The notes under the pieces: model-generated
Told to the model about the DNA's origin: nothing
What the model saw: the letters and a program-made list of their open reading frames with translations, nothing else
Databases searched by the model: none
NCBI RefSeq assembly: GCF_024170005.1
Contig: NZ_JALJXJ010000005.1
Span: 248,001 to 312,000, forward strand
DNA: 64,000 nucleotides
Direction of reading: 5' to 3'
DNA from: Azospirillum lipoferum
GTDB taxonomy: Bacteria > Pseudomonadota > Alphaproteobacteria > Azospirillales > Azospirillaceae
Made by a program: the position numbers and the translations under genes
Shown here: positions 36,853 through 46,394 of the stretch, one piece after another
How the letters are laid out: each line of letters begins with the position of its first letter
Numbering within the stretch: the stretch's first letter is position 1

Positions 36853-37770
36853 ATGCTGACGAGCGATGACCTTGTCTTTTTCGACGTCGTTTCCAGCTCC
36901 TCCTCGCTTGCAGACGCCGCGCGGAAGCTCAACGTCACGCCGCCGGCAATCACGCAGCGGCTGAAGGCGCTCGAACGGCGCGTCGGCGTCCGCCTGATGG
37001 ATCGGACGACCCGTGGCCTGGCCCTCACCGACGAGGGAGAATTGCTGGTCGCCGAAGGGGCCGCGATCATCGAAGCGATAGAGGGGCTGGCGGAATCGCT
37101 CGGCCGGCGGACGACGCGGGTCAGGGGCAGGCTGAGGGTCGCGGCGCCTTATGGATTTGGGCGGGACCATGTCGCGCCGGTCGCCGCGGAATTCGCGCGC
37201 CGGCATCCGGAGGCCACCGTTACCCTGGAGTTGTCGGACCATCCCAATGTGCTGACCTCCGACAGCTGGGACATCGTGATCCACATCGGCGCCCTCAATT
37301 CCGCCGAACGGCTGGTTACGACGCTCGCGCCGAACGGACGGGTGGCCTGCGCCTCTCCGGCCTATCTTGAAGGGCATCCGCCCATCGAAAGTCCGGAAGA
37401 CCTCCGGCATCACCGTTGCCTCGCCCTGCGGGAGAACGACGAGGACGTGACGCTGTGGCGTTTTTCGCATCCGAAGCACGGTGCCACGACCGTCCGCATC
37501 AAGCCTGCGATGTCGACCAACGATGGGACGATCCTGCGTGCCTGGGGGATTGCAGGGTTGGGCATCATCGTCCGGTCGGAGTGGGATGTGGCCGGTGATC
37601 TCGCTGCGGGCCGATTGGCTCGGATCCTGCCGGGCTGGGCTTGTCCGGCTGCGGATGTCGTCGCGCTGTTGAACGCACGGCATGGCCGCAGCCGGAGGGC
37701 CACGGTGTTTCTGGAGATGATGCGTGATGCTTTGACCCCGCTTCCCTGGCGCCAGCCCGATCAGCGCTGA
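36853..37770 (+). CDS. LysR-family transcriptional regulator
   Basis: 305 residues. N-terminal winged helix-turn-helix: DLVFFDVVSSSSSLADAARKLNVTPPAITQRLKALERRVGVRLMDR (several family-typical blocks), then the effector-binding domain from about residue 90. Divergent from the D-amino acid operon at 35574, so it probably activates that operon in response to a substrate. The effector is not deducible from sequence. Confidence 0.95.
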   Translation: MLTSDDLVFFDVVSSSSSLADAARKLNVTPPAITQRLKALERRVGVRLMDRTTRGLALTDEGELLVAEGAAIIEAIEGLAESLGRRTTRVRGRLRVAAPYGFGRDHVAPVAAEFARRHPEATVTLELSDHPNVLTSDSWDIVIHIGALNSAERLVTTLAPNGRVACASPAYLEGHPPIESPEDLRHHRCLALRENDEDVTLWRFSHPKHGATTVRIKPAMSTNDGTILRAWGIAGLGIIVRSEWDVAGDLAAGRLARILPGWACPAADVVALLNARHGRSRRATVFLEMMRDALTPLPWRQPDQR

Positions 37771-37894
37771 CCACCATTTCTCCTGCGCCTGCATCGCCAT
37801 CCGAGGCTGCCGGTGGACAGCCCGACCCGGACTTGCCCACCGTGATCGCCCCGCTCGCCAGGATGGAGCCGAGCGCCACGGAAAGCCGTTGGTA

Positions 37895-39202
37895 TCAGTC
37901 CGCATCCTCGAACGCGAAGGTCTCCGATTCGTCGTCGTAGGTGAACAGCTCGGCATAGCGGGCCCAGCTGGTGACCGCCTTCAGCGTCTCCTCGGCATAG
38001 CCCCCGCTCATGAAGGGGATCAGTTCGGTCCGGATGCGGCTGCTCGGCACGCGCTGCGTCGCCGACTCCTTCAGCAGGCCGTGGATGTGGGCGGCCAGCG
38101 GCACGTAGCGGATCAGATGTTCCGCGAACAGCCGCTTGCGGTCTTCCAGGCCGGATTCGGCGAACAGCCGGCCGGGTTCGGTCAGATGGATGTCGCCCTC
38201 CGCCACCTCCGCCAGACCCAGCATCTGCAGCGTCTCGGCGATCGGGAACAGGTCGTCGATCTCGTGCTGGAGGGCCGCTGCCAGATGGGGCAGGTCGGCC
38301 TTGCCGTGATAGGCCGGCGAGGCCAGCGTCTCCAGCAGGCCGGCCAGCAGGTTGGTCGACACATGCTCCAGCGGCACGGCATGGGCCGGCGGCTGCTTCG
38401 CCGCCGGCGGCGACGCCACCAGCGGCTTGCGTGCGGTCATCCGGCCATAGATGTCGTCCACCATGGCGCGGAACTGCGGGTCCAGACGGTTGCGCGGGTG
38501 GGGGATGTCGACGCGGATCTCCGCCGCCACCCGTCCGGGGTTGGAGGAGAAGACCAGGGTGCGGTCGCACATCAGCACCGCCTCCTCGATGTTGTGGGTC
38601 ACCATCAGGATCGACTTGATCGGCAGCCGCCGCTCCATCCACAGGTCGAGCAGGTCGGTGCGCAGCGTCTCCGCCGTCAGGACGTCCAGCGCCGAGAAGG
38701 GCTCGTCCATCAGCAGGATTTCCGGATGGACCACCAGGGCGCGGGCGAAGCCGACCCGCTGGCGCATGCCGCCGGACAACTCCTTGGGATAGGCGGATTC
38801 GAAGCCGGACAGGCCGATCAGGTCGATGGCCTCCTCGGTCCGCGCCTCGGCCTCCCGGGCCGGAACGCCCTTGGCCTTCAGGCCGGCCATGACGTTTTCC
38901 CAGACGGTCAGCCAGGGGAAGAGGGCGAAGGTCTGGAAGACCATCGCCACCCCGTCGGCGGCCCCGGTGACCGGCTCGCCATGGTGGCGGACGGAGCCGC
39001 CGGTCGGCTTCACCAGCCCGGCGACGATGCGCAGCAGGGTCGACTTGCCGGAGCCGGAGCGGCCGAGCAGCCCCACGATCTCGCCATCGCGCAAGCTCAG
39101 GTCGACATTGTCGAGCACGACGTAATCCTGCCCCGACGGCTTGGCATAGGCCTGACGGACGCCGCTCAGCTCGAAGATGGTGGTGTTGCGGGTGTTCAGC
39201 AT
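37895..39202 (-). CDS. Nitrate/sulfonate-type ABC ATPase with C-terminal AAA-associated domain
   Basis: 435 residues, about 170 longer than a plain SsuB. Residues 1-265 are the ATPase: Walker A GRSGSGKS at 47-54, LSGGMRQRVGFARAL, Walker B ILLMDEPFSALDVLT and VTHNIEEAVLM. Residues about 290-425 are the AAA-associated domain (HLAAALQHEIDDLFPIAETLQMLGLAEV and later KAVTSWARYAELFTYD) found in a subset of these transporters. ATG 39202 follows the double permease by 13 bases. No binding-protein gene is adjacent. Confidence 0.92.
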   Translation of the reverse strand: MLNTRNTTIFELSGVRQAYAKPSGQDYVVLDNVDLSLRDGEIVGLLGRSGSGKSTLLRIVAGLVKPTGGSVRHHGEPVTGAADGVAMVFQTFALFPWLTVWENVMAGLKAKGVPAREAEARTEEAIDLIGLSGFESAYPKELSGGMRQRVGFARALVVHPEILLMDEPFSALDVLTAETLRTDLLDLWMERRLPIKSILMVTHNIEEAVLMCDRTLVFSSNPGRVAAEIRVDIPHPRNRLDPQFRAMVDDIYGRMTARKPLVASPPAAKQPPAHAVPLEHVSTNLLAGLLETLASPAYHGKADLPHLAAALQHEIDDLFPIAETLQMLGLAEVAEGDIHLTEPGRLFAESGLEDRKRLFAEHLIRYVPLAAHIHGLLKESATQRVPSSRIRTELIPFMSGGYAEETLKAVTSWARYAELFTYDDESETFAFEDAD

Positions 39203-39215
39203 TGCGGGGTCCTCC

Positions 39216-40976
39216 TCAGGCGAGGCGCAGGCGGCGTTCGGCGAACGCATAGAGCGGACGCCACAGCAGGCGGTTGAACAGGATGACGAACAGCGACATG
39301 ACGACGATGCCCAGCACGATGCGCGGATAGTCGCCGGCGGCGGTGGCCTGGGCGATGTAGCTGCCCAGCCCATGGGCGGTCAGCTGGGTGTCGCCCCAGT
39401 TCACCGCCTCCGCCACGATGCTGGCGTTCCACGAGCCGCCGGACGCGGTGACGGCGCCGGTGACGTAATAGGGGAAGACGCCCGGCAGCATGACGTCGCG
39501 CCACCATTGCCAGCCGCGGATGTGGAAATTGGCCGCCGCCTCCTTCAGGTCGCCGGGGAAGGCGGTGGCTCCGGCGATGACGTTGAACAGGATGTACCAC
39601 TGGGTGCCGAGGATCATCAGCGGGCTGAGCCAGACATCCGGGTTCAGGTCGAAGCGGACGATGGCGACCACCGCCACCGGAAACAGCAGGTTGGCCGGGA
39701 AGGCGGCGAGGAACTGGGCCGCCGGCTGGACCCTCTCCGCCAGCCGTGGCCGCAGCCCGATCAGGACGCCCAGCGGTACCCAGACCAGCGTCGCCACCGC
39801 GATCAGCCCGACCACCCGCAGCAGCGTGGCGCCGCCCAGCAGCAGCACGGTGCCGACATCGCTCCAGCCGACGGCGGACGCGACGAAGGCGATCATCGAC
39901 CAGCCGGCCCACAGCCCCGCCCCCGCGAGCAGCAGGTACCAGACCATGTCGACCGCCCGTGACGGCACGCGGTCGAGCAGGCCGCCGACCGACCGAATGC
40001 CGCCCGTTGCGTGCCCGGACAGGCCGCCCGCCGGCAGGCGCAGCCAGACCAGCCGGCCGAACAGGCGGTCGAGCGGTGCGAAGGCGGCGCGGAAGAAGCG
40101 GGTGCGCTGGAACAGGGCGAGCAGCCAGGAGTCCGGCACCTCCTGCGCCCCGGTCAGCTCGACCCGGAACTTGTCGGCCCAGGCGACCAGCGGACGGAAC
40201 AGCAGCTGATCATAGGCGATGATGACCAGCAGCATCGCCAGCACCGCCCAGCCGACGGCGTCCAGACGCTGCCCGTCGATGGCCTTGGCGAGGTAGGAGC
40301 CGATGCCGGGCAGGGTGATGCTGCGGTCGCCGACGGTGATCGCCTCCGACGCGACGACGAAGAACCAGCCGCCGGACATCGACATCATCATGTTCCACAC
40401 CAGACCGGGCGCGGCGTAGGGCGCCTCCAGCGTCCAGAAGCGCTGCCAGCCGGAAAAGCCGAAGCCGGTCGCCGCCTCGTCCAGGTCGCGCGGAACGGTG
40501 CGCAGCGACTGGTAGAAGCTGAAGGCCATGTTCCAGGCCTGGCTGGTGAAGATGGCGAAGATCGCCGCGCATTCCGCCCCCAGCACGCTGCCGGGGAACA
40601 GCCCCAGGAAGAAGACGACGGTGAAGGAGATGTAGCCCAGCACCGGCACCGATTGCAGCACGTCGAGCACCGGGATCAGCAGCATGCCGGCGCGCCGGCT
40701 CTTGGCCGCCAGCGTGGCGTAGGTGAAGGTGAAGAGCAGCGAGGCCGCCATCGCCGCCAGCATCCGCAGGGTCGAGCGCAGGGCGTATTCCGGCAGCATC
40801 CAGGGGTCCAGGGTGATCGGCACCTCTTCGACGCTGTCGAGCGGCAGGGCCATCTGATGGCCGCCGATGGCGAGCAGCGCCAGCAGGCCGATGACCAGCG
40901 GCAGGGCGACGACGTCCCACCGGTTCGGTGCGGCGTCGGCCGCCTTCACCGAGATGTTCGTATTGATCCAGACCAT
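39216..40976 (-). CDS. Double-domain ABC permease, nitrate/sulfonate type
   Basis: 586 residues with two homologous permease halves in one chain. Each has about six helices; the EAA-type loops are LDEAATGFGFSGWQRFWTLEAP in the N-half and LKEAAANFHIRGWQWWRDVMLP in the C-half (each over 20 residues in full, cores FGFSGWQRFW and FHIRGWQWW). The central cytoplasmic linker is about 90 residues. Such fused permeases pair with the AAA-associated ATPase type encoded next. The 5' region carries a leader ORF and hairpins. Confidence 0.9.
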   Translation of the reverse strand: MVWINTNISVKAADAAPNRWDVVALPLVIGLLALLAIGGHQMALPLDSVEEVPITLDPWMLPEYALRSTLRMLAAMAASLLFTFTYATLAAKSRRAGMLLIPVLDVLQSVPVLGYISFTVVFFLGLFPGSVLGAECAAIFAIFTSQAWNMAFSFYQSLRTVPRDLDEAATGFGFSGWQRFWTLEAPYAAPGLVWNMMMSMSGGWFFVVASEAITVGDRSITLPGIGSYLAKAIDGQRLDAVGWAVLAMLLVIIAYDQLLFRPLVAWADKFRVELTGAQEVPDSWLLALFQRTRFFRAAFAPLDRLFGRLVWLRLPAGGLSGHATGGIRSVGGLLDRVPSRAVDMVWYLLLAGAGLWAGWSMIAFVASAVGWSDVGTVLLLGGATLLRVVGLIAVATLVWVPLGVLIGLRPRLAERVQPAAQFLAAFPANLLFPVAVVAIVRFDLNPDVWLSPLMILGTQWYILFNVIAGATAFPGDLKEAAANFHIRGWQWWRDVMLPGVFPYYVTGAVTASGGSWNASIVAEAVNWGDTQLTAHGLGSYIAQATAAGDYPRIVLGIVVMSLFVILFNRLLWRPLYAFAERRLRLA

Positions 40977-40991
40977 GACACACCATCCCGC

Positions 40992-41049
40992 GGCCCCGGA
41001 ACGGGGCCGGCCGGCAGACAGAACGGGTCCGGCGCCGCGGAAGCGCCGG
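40992..41049 (-). promoter_or_regulatory. Two strong hairpins in the 5' region of the double permease (candidate attenuator)
   Basis: Between the leader ORF and the permease start there are two perfect 7-bp GC stems: CCGGCGC/GCGCCGG at 41029-41049 with a 7-base loop, and GGCCCCG/CGGGGCC at 40992-41008 with a 3-base loop. Both lie on the transcript between 41075 and 40976. They could alternate with leader translation to control readthrough or mask the permease ribosome binding site. No T-run follows, so classical intrinsic attenuation is not supported; translational attenuation or Rho-based control would fit better. Confidence 0.45.
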
Positions 41050-41074
41050 GGGATTCAGACGGGGTGGATGGGGG

Positions 41075-41173
41075 TCAGCGACTTGGCGGGCGCAGGTCGC
41101 CCGTCACGGAAAAGCACCGGCGCCCGGCAGGCTGGCGGTGCACGGAAATCAGACTGGTGAGGAACTTCACCAT
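41075..41173 (-). CDS. 32-residue leader peptide upstream of the ABC transporter
   Basis: ATG 41173 follows AGAGGTGG at good spacing, the strongest ribosome binding site in the area, and encodes a basic 32-residue peptide starting MVKFLTSLISVHRQ with a single Cys in GRRCFS, ending at TGA 41075. It ends 98 bases before the permease. Short ORFs with an Arg-Arg-Cys segment ahead of sulfur-compound transporters act as cysteine-sensing leaders in actinobacteria; the analogy here is inference. The peptide has no signal or domain. Confidence 0.5.
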   Translation of the reverse strand: MVKFLTSLISVHRQPAGRRCFSVTGDLRPPSR

Positions 41174-41436
41174 GGTCCACCTCTGATCGGCCCGACGACG
41201 CCGGGCCGCGGGCGGACCCACGCAACAGGTCAGCCCGCGATCGACGTCGTCAGGGGTATGTGAGTAGATCGACTACTGGGGCTGTCCATCTCGTGCCTTT
41301 TCGATCCGGCCGCCGATCCGCAGGAAAGGGCGGACAGGGATCGATCATGCGGTGACGATTCATGCGGTGACGATGGCGCCCCTCTACTCCCCTGGCCGGA
41401 TCAGGTCAAGAGCGGGAACACGCTTCCCTGTGCTCT
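41174..41436. other. Intergenic region with palindrome and tandem duplication
   Basis: About 260 bases with no gene. AGTAG-ATCGA-CTACT at 41263-41277 is a palindrome that could be an operator or promoter element for the leader/permease transcript. TCATGCGGTGACGAT occurs twice in perfect tandem at 41345-41359 and 41360-41374, a recent slippage-type duplication near the end of the MBL operon on the minus strand. Confidence 0.4.
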
Positions 41437-42210
41437 TCACGAAAGAATCATGGCCCCGGTTGCCGGCGGGACCGATGGCAGGACGATCCGCTCCCCCGGC
41501 CGGGCGAGACGCACCCGCGGGTCGGCGGCACAAGCCGCAGCCAACCGCTCCCGTTCGCCCGTGCGGACATGGTAGAGGCGCATCTCGCCGACGCCGAGCC
41601 GCATGGGGAAATCGGCGAGCTGGCTGTAGGCGGCGTGGAAGGGCTGGACCGGATCCGGCTCCACCGTCAGGCACTCGTGGAACAGCAGGTCGGCCCCACG
41701 GAAGAGAGCTTCCGACTCTGGCGTGGCGCGGCCGTCGCCGGAATAGGCGAAGGCGACACCGCCCGTCTCCAGCCGGATGGCGCGGTTGGGCATGGAATGC
41801 TGCGTCAGGGCGGTGTGTAGGCGGAAGGGACCGAGCGTGCCGTTTTCCGGTGTTTCGATCCAGCGCAGGGGAAAGGACAGTGACCGTTCGGGATCGGTGG
41901 CGCCTGCCTGGAACAGCAATGCCAGCTGCTTCCAGCCGCCGACGGTGGTGACGATGTCCAGCGGCTTGCTGCGGCGGTCGTCGGTCCAGCGGATCAGCGT
42001 CGGCACCAGGCCGAAACAATGGTCGGGATGGTGGTGGGTGAAATAGAGCGCGTCGATGGCGTCGGGATCCGGCACCTCCCGCCACAAGGCGGACGGCACC
42101 GAATGGCCGCAGTCGATCATCAGGCGGAAGCCATCGGCGGCAACGATCAGCGAGGAATTGGCGAAGGAGGGGTCGGCCGCTTCGCCGACGCCCAGCACCT
42201 GGATGTCCAT
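41437..42210 (-). CDS. MBL-fold metallohydrolase (RNase Z/PhnP-like)
   Basis: 257 residues. Metal-binding motif FTHHHPDHCFG (H59, H61, D63, H64), later SGDG and a C-terminal His region (YHVRTGERE). N-terminal MDIQVLGVGEAADPSFANSSLIV resembles RNase Z and PhnP-type phosphodiesterases. ATG 42210 is five bases after the permease stop, last gene of the operon. A phosphodiesterase or lactonase role on the imported compound is possible; substrate unknown. Confidence 0.88.
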   Translation of the reverse strand: MDIQVLGVGEAADPSFANSSLIVAADGFRLMIDCGHSVPSALWREVPDPDAIDALYFTHHHPDHCFGLVPTLIRWTDDRRSKPLDIVTTVGGWKQLALLFQAGATDPERSLSFPLRWIETPENGTLGPFRLHTALTQHSMPNRAIRLETGGVAFAYSGDGRATPESEALFRGADLLFHECLTVEPDPVQPFHAAYSQLADFPMRLGVGEMRLYHVRTGERERLAAACAADPRVRLARPGERIVLPSVPPATGAMILS

Positions 42211-42215
42211 GGAGG

Positions 42216-43037
42216 TCAATGTCCGACTTTGGCCAGTACGTCGGCCTTGAGGAAACGTTCGATCACCAGCATGAAGCCCACCGAGGGAACCAGCAGGATC
42301 AGTGCGGTGATGGCGGCGATCTGGAAATTGCCGCCCATGCTCGCGTTGAACATGAGCAGCGGCAGGGTGGAGATGTCGGGAACGCCGACGAAATAGGTGC
42401 CGGTGAACTCGTCCAGCGATTCGAGGAAGACGAAGATGGAGCTTGCCATCACCCCCGGCGCCGCCAGCGGCAGGGTGATGCCGAAGAAGCTGCGCAAGGG
42501 GCCGGCGCCCATGTCGCGCGCCGCCTCCTCCAGCGAGCGGTCGACGGCGCCGAAGGCGGCGGCGGTGATCCAGACGGAGAAGACCAGCCCATGGACGGTG
42601 TGGACCAGAACCACCCCGGCCACCGTGCCGTTCAGCCCCAGCGTGTAGAAGATGCGCGCCACATTGATGTAGACCGCGACGCTGGGAAAGGCCTGGGGCA
42701 GCAGGAAGGCCAGCAGGATCACCCCGCGCCAGGGCAGCCGCAGCCGGGCCAGCGCATAGCCGGCGGGAACCGACACGGCGAGGCAGGCCGCCACCGTCAG
42801 CAGCGCGATGGTGACGCTGGTCGCCAGCGACGCCATGGCATTGGAGCGCGGGGCGAACACCCGTTCCCAGAAGGAGAAGCCGTATTGCAGGGGCAGGGTA
42901 TGGGGGAAGTACCATTTCTCCGCCACCGCCCACAGGCCGAGATTGGTCAGCGGCCCGAAGATGACGAAGGCCAGCACCCCAAGGGCCAGCCCGCGCGGAA
43001 TCCAGGTGAGCGTTCGCGCCGGTGTAAAGGAGGTCAT
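42216..43037 (-). CDS. ABC transporter permease (PotC/FbpB-C-half type)
   Basis: 273 residues, about six helices starting GLALGVLAFVIFGPLTNL. EAA loop: LEEAARDMGAGPLRSFFGITLP (core ARDMGAGPLRSFF). It overlaps the preceding permease by 4 bases. With the partner permease, binding protein and TOBE-type ATPase it forms an importer of the spermidine/iron/2-aminoethylphosphonate group; the exact ligand is unresolved. Confidence 0.9.
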   Translation of the reverse strand: MTSFTPARTLTWIPRGLALGVLAFVIFGPLTNLGLWAVAEKWYFPHTLPLQYGFSFWERVFAPRSNAMASLATSVTIALLTVAACLAVSVPAGYALARLRLPWRGVILLAFLLPQAFPSVAVYINVARIFYTLGLNGTVAGVVLVHTVHGLVFSVWITAAAFGAVDRSLEEAARDMGAGPLRSFFGITLPLAAPGVMASSIFVFLESLDEFTGTYFVGVPDISTLPLLMFNASMGGNFQIAAITALILLVPSVGFMLVIERFLKADVLAKVGH

Positions 43038-43963
43038 CGTGCACCGCCCTGGCGCACGCCGTGCCGCAGGTAGAACCAGCCGACCAAGCCGGCCATGGCG
43101 TAGGACACGAAGCCGAGAGCGTTGGCGACGCCGTAATCGCCATGGGCGTTGATGCGGTAGGCCATGTCCACCGTGATCATGGTCGGGCTGTTGGGGTTGA
43201 TCATCATCGGCACCGACATCACCGACAGCATGGTCACGAAGCTGAGGATCAGCCCGACTGTCAGCGTCGGCCGGATCTGGGGAACGACGATCTCGGCCAG
43301 GATGCGCAGCCGCCCGGCGCCGAGGTCGCGCGCCGCCTCGATGGTCGAGCGGTCCAGCGAGGCCATGGCGCCCGCCACCATCAGCGCGACGAAGGGGGTC
43401 TGCTTCCAGACGAAGGTCACCACCACGCCGCGCCAGTCGAGCAGGCTCGCCGCCTGTAGGGGCTCGATGACGCCGCTGCCGATCAGCAGATTGTTCATCA
43501 GCCCGTTCTTGGCGAGGAAGGAGCGCATCATCTGGGCGGCGACGATGAAGGGAATGAAGAGCGGCCAGCGGTAAAGCCAGCGCAGCAGGGTGACCGCCAG
43601 CCGGTTTTCGCCGAGCGTCAGATAGCCGCCGATGGCCACCGACAGCACCGCCACCAGCGCCGAGGACAGCAGCACGATGGCGAGCGTGAAGGCCATGTCG
43701 AGGCTGTACAGCTCGAACGCCTTCACGACGTTCGCCAGCGTCCAGCCGCCGTCACGGCCCTGGAAGGCGCTGACCGCCGACAGGCCCAGTGGGTAAAGAA
43801 AGAACAACGCCACCATCGCCAGCGCCGGCATGACCAGCAGCATGCCCCACACCCAGTCGGGAACCACCCTGGTGGCGGGCAGGGCGGGGGCGCCGTCTCC
43901 CCCGCGCGAGCGGGGGAGGGGGGCGGGGCGGTTGGCCGCCTCAGTTGGCAACGGTGCGCTCAT
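43034..43963 (-). CDS. ABC transporter permease (PotB type)
   Basis: 309 residues with a 40-residue polar lead then helices beginning VWGMLLVMPALAMVALFFLYPLGL. EAA loop: IEAARDLGAGRLRILAEIVVP. The ATG at 43961-43963 lies 23 bases inside the binding-protein gene, a larger overlap than elsewhere in the operon; a later start would shorten only the polar lead. Partner of the next permease. Confidence 0.88.
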   Translation of the reverse strand: MSAPLPTEAANRPAPLPRSRGGDGAPALPATRVVPDWVWGMLLVMPALAMVALFFLYPLGLSAVSAFQGRDGGWTLANVVKAFELYSLDMAFTLAIVLLSSALVAVLSVAIGGYLTLGENRLAVTLLRWLYRWPLFIPFIVAAQMMRSFLAKNGLMNNLLIGSGVIEPLQAASLLDWRGVVVTFVWKQTPFVALMVAGAMASLDRSTIEAARDLGAGRLRILAEIVVPQIRPTLTVGLILSFVTMLSVMSVPMMINPNSPTMITVDMAYRINAHGDYGVANALGFVSYAMAGLVGWFYLRHGVRQGGAR

Positions 43964-45104
43964 AGGCTTCCATGATGTCGGTGAAATAGCCCGACAGCGG
44001 GAAGGGCTTGCCCTTGCTTGCCAGCTCGTCCGGCTTCACATCGGTGAACAGCTTTGCCCAGGTCTGGGCGTCCAGCTTCGGCTGCACATAGGCGGCGTCG
44101 ATGCCCGGATACCAGTTGAAGCGCTTGACGATGCCGTCGGCCTGCACCTCCGGGCTGGTCGCCAGTTCGATGAACTTGCGGGCGGCCTCCTGGTTGGCGG
44201 CCTTGGCCGGGACGGCGTAGTACATCGGCTGGCCGGGCATGCCCGGACCGATCAGCTGCAGCTTCATCGCCGGGTTGAGGCGGCCGTCGGCCTGCCAGCT
44301 GTAGAACATGTCGACCCACACCGGACCCATGGCGATCTCGCCGCGGTTCAGCATGTCGAGCGTGCCGGCATTGCCGGGGGTCAGCGTGACGCTCTTGTTG
44401 AAGTCCTTCAGGCCGGACAGGGCCTTCTCGATCGCCGGCTTCATCGCGGCGTCGTAGGGGCCCTTCTCCAGCTTGGCGGCATCGCCGATGTTGGCGGCAG
44501 TCCAGCCGGTGACAAAGCCGACGCCGGACATGCCGCCCTTGATGCCGTTGTAGCCGAAGGCCTTCGGATTGGCCTTCACCCACTCCGCCAGTTCGGCGTA
44601 GGTCTTCGGCGGCGCCTTCACCAGGTCCGGGTTGTAGGCCAGCGCGATCTGGCTGTGGAACATCGGCAGGACATAGCCGGTGACATCAGTGCCGAGCGCG
44701 TTGCGCGCGCTGTCGCGGCTGGCGAGCGTGCCGGTCTTGACGTCGCCGACATAGGCCGACAGCATCTTCTCCTGCACCATCTGGCCGGCCATCTTCTGGT
44801 GGATGACGGCGACGTCGACATCCCACCTGGCCGCACCGGCGGCGGCCTCGGCGCTCAGCTTCTCGTAGATCTTCTGCGATCCGCCATCGCCCGGGCCGGT
44901 GCCGGCGGCGCGCACCTTCACGCCCGGATTCTGCGCCTCGAACTTCGGCGCCAGATACTCGTTGACGTAATCGACCATGTTCTGGTCGCCGGCGGTGAGC
45001 ACGGTCAGCACCGTCTCGGCCTTCAGCGGTGCGGCGGAAAGACCGGCGGCGAGCGCCAGACCGGCGGCACCGGCGCGCAGCATCCTCAGCGTCATGAGCT
45101 TCAT
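43941..45104 (-). CDS. Periplasmic substrate-binding protein, family 1/PotD-AfuA-like
   Basis: 387 residues. Signal peptide LRAGAAGLALAAGLSAAPLKAE; mature start TVLTVLTAGDQNMVDYVNEYLAPKFE is typical of extracellular solute-binding proteins for iron, spermidine or aminoethylphosphonate. FVTGWTAANIGDAAK and PGMPGQPMYYAVPAKAANQEAA line the hinge region. Gene order ATPase, binding protein, two permeases. The ligand is not clear; conserved tyrosines for ferric iron are not obvious. Confidence 0.88.
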   Translation of the reverse strand: MKLMTLRMLRAGAAGLALAAGLSAAPLKAETVLTVLTAGDQNMVDYVNEYLAPKFEAQNPGVKVRAAGTGPGDGGSQKIYEKLSAEAAAGAARWDVDVAVIHQKMAGQMVQEKMLSAYVGDVKTGTLASRDSARNALGTDVTGYVLPMFHSQIALAYNPDLVKAPPKTYAELAEWVKANPKAFGYNGIKGGMSGVGFVTGWTAANIGDAAKLEKGPYDAAMKPAIEKALSGLKDFNKSVTLTPGNAGTLDMLNRGEIAMGPVWVDMFYSWQADGRLNPAMKLQLIGPGMPGQPMYYAVPAKAANQEAARKFIELATSPEVQADGIVKRFNWYPGIDAAYVQPKLDAQTWAKLFTDVKPDELASKGKPFPLSGYFTDIMEAYERTVAN

Positions 45105-45152
45105 GAAAATCCCCCTTCTTTCCCGATGGTGGGCCGGATGGTTGAGATCGCC

Positions 45153-46253
<1,101 letters not shown>

Positions 46254-46293
46254 CGCCGCAGACTTCCAGCATTTCCCAAAGTGGCAAGCGTCG

Positions 46294-46309
46294 TTGCATG
46301 CGTATGCAA
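46294..46309. promoter_or_regulatory. LacI-family operator TTGCATGCGTATGCAA
   Basis: A 16-bp palindrome with arms TTGCAT and ATGCAA and a central CG-containing core, the standard form of LacI/GalR-family operators. It is 40 bases upstream of the ATPase start and downstream of the LacI gene end, in the only promoter-sized gap before the importer operon. Very likely the site of the neighbouring LacI regulator. Confidence 0.75.
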
Positions 46310-46394
46310 AGCCGCTGACGCAGGGTTTAGGCGGGAAGCGTGAAGCGCGAATGATGGAATTGTGATGCTTTGGTGAATGCGGCGGGGTAGCGCG

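Noticed and set aside
37771..37894. Terminator between the convergent LysR and ABC ATPase genes
   Set aside because: No stem followed by a T-run was found on either strand.
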